Source: CAWIOX01 sp963837775
Lineage (GTDB): Bacteria; Pseudomonadota; Gammaproteobacteria; Burkholderiales; Burkholderiaceae_D
Length of the DNA stretch: 64,000 nt
Reading direction: 5' to 3'
NCBI GenBank assembly: GCA_963837775.1
Contig: CAWIOX010000029.1
Span: forward strand, 1-64,000
Shown in pieces: positions 59,226 to 64,000 of this stretch. The position numbers and the translations under genes were made by a program. The stretch's first letter is position 1, and each line of letters opens with the position of its first letter. Below the pieces are notes generated by a model. That model did no database searches. It was not told the DNA's origin and saw only the letters and a program-made list of their open reading frames with translations.

Positions 59226-60705
59226 ATGAGCATTTCCTCCACCATCAAATCCATCCAGGACATCATGCGCAAGGATGTCGGCGTCGATGGCGACGCCCAG
59301 CGCCTCAGCCAGCTGGTCTGGATGCTGTTCCTGAAAATCTTCGACGACCGCGAAAGCGAGTGGGAACTGCTGCAGGACAACTACCAGTCGCCGCTGCCGG
59401 AGCAATTACCGCTGGCGCAACTGGGCCGCCGATGCCGAAGGCATGACCGGCGATGCGCTGAAGCAGTTTCTCGACAACGAGCTGTTCCCCGCGCTGCAGC
59501 AACTGGAAGCCAAGGGCGGCGACCAGCGCGCCTATGTGATCCGCTCGGTGTTCGAGGATGCCTACAACTACATGAAGTCCGGCCAGCTGCTGCGGCAGGT
59601 GATCAACAAGATTCAGGAAGGCGTCGACTTCAACAAGGCGCAGGACCGCCACCTGTTCGGCGACATGTACGAGCAATTCCTGCGCGACCTGCAGAGCGCC
59701 GGCAACGCGGGCGAGTTCTACACGCCGCGCGCCGTGACCGAATTCATGGTGCGCATGGTCAACCCGCACCTGGGCGAAAAGGTGCTGGACCCGGCCTGCG
59801 GCACCGGCGGCTTTCTGACCTGCACGATCGAACACATCCGCAAGCAGGATGTGAAAACGGCCGACGACGAAGCGCAGCTTGCAGGCCAGCATCCTCGGCG
59901 TCGAGAAGAAACCGCTGCCGCACCTGCTGTGCACCACCAACATGATCCTGCACGGCATCGACGTGCCCAGCAATATCCGCCACGACAACACGCTGGCCGC
60001 CCGCTGATCAGCTGACGGCCGAAAGACCGGGTCGATGTGGTCGTCACCAACCCGCCGTTCGGCGGCATGGAAGAAGACGGCATCGAAACCAACTTCCCCG
60101 CCGCATTCCGCACCCGCGAAACGGCCGACCTGTTCCTGGTGCTGATCATGCAGCTGCTGAAAGCCGGCGGCCGCGCCGCGCTGGTGCTGCCCGACGGCTT
60201 CCTGTTCGGCGAAGGCATCAAGACCCGCATCAAGGAGAAGCTGCTGACCGAGTGCAACCTGCACACCATCGTGCGCCTGCCCAATGGCGTGTTCAGCCCC
60301 GTACACCGGCATCAAGACCAACCTGCTGTTCTTCACCAAGGGCACGCCGACCCAGCACATCTGGTTCTACGAACACCCGTACCCGCCCGGCGTGAAAAGC
60401 TACAACAAGACCAAGCCGATGCGGATCGAAGAGTTCGACGCCGAGGCCGCATGGTGGGGCCAGGAGGCCGACGGCTTCCAGCAGCCGCGTCGAAAACGAA
60501 CAGGCCTGGAAGGTCAGCCTGGACGACATCAAGGCGCGCAACTACAACCTCGACTGCAAGAACCCGCACATCGGCGAGCAGAAATCCACGACCCCGACCT
60601 GCTGCTGGCGCAATACCAGGCGATGCAGGATGACATCGCCGCGCTGCGCGGAACAGCTTGAAAGGCATTCTGGGAGAAGCGCTGCAACGCGGGGAGCAGG
60701 CATGA
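59226..60705 (+). pseudogene. hsdM: Type I DNA methyltransferase subunit M, many frame breaks
   Basis: Start MSISSTIKSIQDIMRKDVGV. The methyltransferase motifs are readable in pieces: AGEFYTPRAVTEFMVRMVNP, VLDPACGTGGFLTCTIEHIR (motif I), VVVTNPPFGGMEEDGIETNF (motif IV). Frame changes lie near 59421, 59880, 60010, 60300, 60490, 60585 and 60650; most are one-base insertions, two of them CTTG for CTG. The natural end EALQRGEQA overlaps the hsdS start by ATGA. Expected length about 490 residues. Seven breaks in 1.5 kb exceeds the rate elsewhere in the window. Confidence 0.8.
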
Positions 60706-62476
60706 ACGCGATGCAGCAATTGCTGACCGATCATATCGACATCTGGAGCGCCGCCGATGCCGCGAAAAAATCAGGCCGTGGCCGTGCTTCAGGCAATGCT
60801 GGCAGCGTGTACGGCATCAGGAAACTGCGCGAGCTGATTCTGGAACTCGCGGTGCGCGGCAAGCTGGTGCCGCAAGATGCGAACGACGAACCGGCCAGTG
60901 AGTTGCTCAAGCGGATACAGGCTGAAAAAGCGAAGCTGATTGCCGAAGGCAAGATCAAGAAAGACAAGCCGCTGGCGCCGATTACGGACGAAGAAAAACC
61001 ATTTGCAGTTACCGAACGGATGGGAATGGGCTTAGGCTGATGCTCTGATTGATTCGAGATGCGACGTTACACAGAATGCCAGTGATACGGTAACTGAGGA
61101 ATGCCATATTTCATCCAAGAGCTGATCATGGATATTACATTGTCTTTGACAATCGTCAAAGACGATTATCGAAGAACTGCATTTTGATAAGCTTTACTGC
61201 GAAGTTAGACCGGAACATGGCGATATTTGATTATCGCAAGTACGGCGACAATTGGCGAAAATGTTCATTGTAAGTGTTGGAAGGCGATCTATCAGCTTCA
61301 TATTCTGTGCGTATTAAAACTATTCGCAGATTTATTGATGCATATCAATTCTCTATTGAATTTCTAAAGCAACATATAAACAAGCAGGAACGGCTGAGAC
61401 CACAAACGACATCAAGCAAAGTGAATTAATAGCATCGAGTTTCTATGCCAATTCCTCCGCTCGCAGAACAACACCGCATCGTCGCCAAAGTCGATGAACT
61501 GATGGCGCTGTGCGACCAACTGGAAGCCCAGCACAGCAACGCCGCCGACGCCCACGAACAACTGGTGAGCCACCTGCTCGGCACGCTCACGCAATCGCAA
61601 AGCGCCGAAGATTTCAGCGCCAACTGGCAGCGCATCGCCGCGCATTTCGACACCCTGTTCAGCACCGAAGCCAGCATCGACGCCCTCAAGCAAACCCTGC
61701 TGCAACTGGCGGTGATGGGCAAACTGGTGCCGCAAGACCCGAACGACGAACCGGCCAGTGAATTGCTCAAGCGGATACAGGCTGAAAAAACCAGGCTGAT
61801 TGCGGAAGGCAAGATCAAGAAAGACAAGCCGCTGGCGGCGATCGCTGAGGAAGAGAAATCCATTTGAATTGCCGCGATTGGATGGGATTGGGTCGAATGG
61901 CTGAATTATGATCTATGATTCGACGAGATTGGAGCACCACGATATCTATACAATTATGAGAGGTGATAAATTTATCACAATGGCGAAACTGCAAGTACTG
62001 AGCCAGATTGATATATTGATGATGTAAATTCATTCCGAGGAAGACAGTATAGACAATTACAGCATATGATCATCTAGATTTCGACACTGGGGATATAGGC
62101 AATTTGCGTATGATTGCGAAGACATTGGTGAATGCTGCATTGATGACATACGTGCATGTTGAATTTCGTCATTAAGAGTGTCGGACTAGTCAAATTTATC
62201 AGCATGTGATTGAGGTCGACAATACGCTAGCTGTTGAATTTAAAGTCTCCCACAGCGCATGGTATTGAAAAACGGCTTGTGGAGCGTTCAGTGCATCTAT
62301 TTCGGAAATCTTGAAATGCATTTATTCCCTTGCCGCCGCTAGCCGAACAACACCGCATCGTCGCCAAAGTCGACGAACTGATGGCGCTGTGCGACCGGCT
62401 GAAAGCCCGCATCACTGACGCCAGCCAGTTGCAGCAAAAGCTGGCGGATGTGCTGGTGGCGCAAGCGGTGGCGTAA
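60702..62476 (+). pseudogene. hsdS: Type I specificity subunit S; conserved repeats intact, recognition domains unreadable
   Basis: Total length about 590 codons fits HsdS. Start MNAMQQLLTDHIDIWSAADA; then KLRELILELAVRGKLVPQDA. Two near-identical conserved blocks mark the two halves: GKLVPQDxNDEPASELLKRI at 60858-60980 and 61718-61840, and PLAEQHRIVAKVDELMALCD at 61453-61516 and 62336-62397. The two target-recognition regions (61020-61440 and 61870-62320) are AT-rich and carry no continuous frame. The end is VLVAQAVA at 62476. HsdS decides the DNA sequence recognised. Confidence 0.75.
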
Positions 62477-62911
62477 TGCATTTTAAAAACGCATCGCGCT
62501 GAAGCGCCGCACATGATGCAACGGCGATGCGCCCGTACCGGCCATCGCCGCTGCACCCCGCCCGGCTTGCGCGCCGGTCTGCAGCTGAGCAGGCCCGCCC
62601 TGCCGCCCTGAAATTCGCAAAATACAGGGGGTATCAGCATTTTCATGGCAGTTGCCGCACGTATTTAGCGGCCTTCAAAATATACCCCATCCTGTATATA
62701 AACAGCGTCAAAGCACTGCTTTGGCATTGGCTGCCGCTTCTGCGTTGCCGATTCAGGCTATTTTTCGTGCCTTCCGTGTTTTTCGTGGAGCATGCCCTTC
62801 CCCATTGTGGCAGCACGCAACGCAAGCTGCGGCATCAAAAATACCAGGGATCGTTTGACAGAAACGATTTGCGAAATACGTTGAGCGATGGGCCCCGGCC
62901 AAAGCCATGCA
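62477..62911. other. Gap between hsdS and ETF-QO, holding one repeat copy
   Basis: About 435 bp; the only structure I see is the dispersed repeat at 62607-62703. The remaining sequence has no supported gene. Confidence 0.5.
62607..62703 (-). repeat. Dispersed intergenic repeat, copy 6
   Basis: On the minus strand: TATATACAGGATGGGGTATAT hairpin, core CTAAATACGTGCGGCAAC, then GATACCCCCTGTATTTTG and a second stem (CCCTG / CAGGG). It is close to copy 1 in its core box. Confidence 0.72.
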
Positions 62912-64000
62912 TCACATACCCTGATACAACGGCCCCTCCCCGCCCTGCGGTGGTGCCCAGTGGATGTTCTGGGTCGGGTCTTTAATGTCGCAGGTCTTGC
63001 AGTGCAGGCAGTTCTGCGCATTGATCTGCAATTGCGAAGCGCCGTCCCGTTCGATGATTTCGTACACGCCCGCCGGACAGTAGCGTTGTTCGGGAGCATC
63101 GTACTGCGCGAGATTGACGGAGATCGGAACCAGCTTGTCAGCAAGCCTTAAGTGGCATGGTTGATTCTCTTCATGGCTGGTATTGGACAGATAAACCGAC
63201 GACAGCCTGTCGAAAGAGACGACACCGTCAGGCTTTGGATAGACAATCCGCTCACTTTGGTCCGCCTGTTTGAGTTTGGTGTGATCAGCTTCTTGCCTTA
63301 AGGTCCACGGGACGTTGCCGCGAAACAACTTCTGTTCAATGCCGAATAATACGGACCCCGACCACAACCCGGTGTTCATGTACGGCTTGAAGTTGCGCGT
63401 GCGGTGCAAATCCTCAAACAGCCAGCTGCTTGCAAAATGTTGCGGATACGCCGACAACCCGGTCCCGTGTCTAATTGCATCGAATACCGCCTCTGCTGCC
63501 AACGATCCGCTTTTGATGGCAGCATGGCTGCCCTTGATGCGCGCAGCATTCAGGAAACCGGCGCTATCGCCGATCAGCGCGCCTCCAGAAAATACCAATT
63601 GCGGTAGCGACTGGATTCCGCCTGCAGCGATCGCTCGCGCACCATAGCTGATCCGTTTGCCACCTTCGAGCATCGGACGAATGGCCGGGTGCGTCTTGTA
63701 ACGCTGGAATTCTTCGTATGGCGAAAGATAGGGATTGGTATAGCCGAGCCCAACCACGAATCCGATTGCTATCTTATTTGTGCCGTAGTGATAGCAAAAC
63801 GAACCGCCATATGTCTTGCTGTCCATCGGCCAGCCGGCGCTATGCATCACCAGTCCTGGCTGATGCACTCCCTGATCGACTTCCCAAATCTCTTTAATGC
63901 CAAGGCCATAGGTTTGCGGATCGCAATTCGCACGCAGCTTAAAATGCGCCTCAACCTGCTTAGTCAGATGCCCTCGGCATCCCTCCGCAAACAGCGTATA
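62912..64000 (-). CDS. Electron transfer flavoprotein-ubiquinone oxidoreductase, 5' end outside window
   Basis: The C-terminal 362 residues are in the window; the frame is open to the right edge (YTLFAEGCRGHLTKQVEAHF). VVGLGYTNPYLSPYEEFQRY and GGALIGDSAGFLNAARIKGS are the FAD- and quinone-binding segments. The C-terminal 4Fe-4S site is INAQNCLHCKTCDIKDPTQN. It passes electrons from ETF (fed by acyl-CoA and amine dehydrogenases) to ubiquinone at the inner membrane. Ends GGEGPLYQGM. Confidence 0.95.
   Translation of the reverse strand, partial: YTLFAEGCRGHLTKQVEAHFKLRANCDPQTYGLGIKEIWEVDQGVHQPGLVMHSAGWPMDSKTYGGSFCYHYGTNKIAIGFVVGLGYTNPYLSPYEEFQRYKTHPAIRPMLEGGKRISYGARAIAAGGIQSLPQLVFSGGALIGDSAGFLNAARIKGSHAAIKSGSLAAEAVFDAIRHGTGLSAYPQHFASSWLFEDLHRTRNFKPYMNTGLWSGSVLFGIEQKLFRGNVPWTLRQEADHTKLKQADQSERIVYPKPDGVVSFDRLSSVYLSNTSHEENQPCHLRLADKLVPISVNLAQYDAPEQRYCPAGVYEIIERDGASQLQINAQNCLHCKTCDIKDPTQNIHWAPPQGGEGPLYQGM

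Noticed and set aside
56421..62911. Restriction-modification locus as an island integrated at tRNA-Pro
   Set aside because: I found no second copy of the tRNA 3' end downstream and no integrase; the tRNA is followed by its own terminator.

Overview
The window is chromosomal DNA of a betaproteobacterium, most likely order Burkholderiales, family Oxalobacteraceae. The reasons are the compact TCA-cycle gene block (sdhCDAB-sdhE-gltA-odhA-odhB-lpdA on one strand, with a GntR regulator and mdh divergent beside it), the DUF2863 gene, and the general protein character. This is inferred from gene content and order; no database search was possible.

Layout. 1-6.3 kb is an accessory patch: small regulators, a hipA-hipB pair in toxin-first order with a broken kinase frame, gene fragments and small exported proteins. 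6.3-8.7 kb is an IS21-family insertion sequence with a broken istA. 8.9-9.3 kb carries an Asr-like Lys/Ala-rich exported protein. 9.9-11.4 kb is a GC-rich, frame-broken RNase II-family gene. 11.4-17.0 kb is a decayed Tn7-like transposon core (tnsA, tnsB, tnsC, tniQ) that appears to cut a prophage tail-spike-like gene. 17.0-18.8 kb is the prophage remnant. 18.8-28.6 kb is ordinary chromosome: a CHASE-GGDEF cyclase with a solute-binding protein, a hydrolase, an AraC regulator with a divergent exporter, a CoA-transferase with arfB, and an OmpR/EnvZ pair. 28.6-34.8 kb holds a PilZ protein, a DinG-type helicase, a PP2C phosphatase and ZapE. 35.1-52.7 kb is the TCA supercluster. 53-56.5 kb holds DUF2863, a CYTH protein, an M14 carboxypeptidase and tRNA-Pro(GGG). 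56.8-62.5 kb is a type I restriction-modification locus full of frame breaks. The right edge enters an ETF-ubiquinone oxidoreductase gene.

Main unusual signals. (1) A family of about 80-100 bp intergenic repeats, six copies between 22.2 and 62.7 kb, shares a 5' hairpin, a box like CCCAATGAATACGTGCGGC and a 3' ATACCCCC box; I do not recognise it as a named element. (2) A 17-bp operator-like sequence is identical upstream of the ompR-like gene and upstream of the Asr-like gene, about 17 kb apart, in the same orientation relative to both. (3) A Tn7-like element has direct terminal repeats and a likely insertion in a phage gene. (4) Many single-base frame breaks occur, some in genes that should be essential (odhA, odhB), often of the form CTTG where CTG is expected. 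Part of the apparent pseudogenisation may therefore be sequence error.

The core of the window is central metabolism: citrate synthase, 2-oxoglutarate dehydrogenase E1/E2/E3, succinate dehydrogenase with its flavinylation factor, malate dehydrogenase and aconitase lie within 18 kb. ETF-QO at the right edge feeds electrons to the same quinone pool as succinate dehydrogenase.
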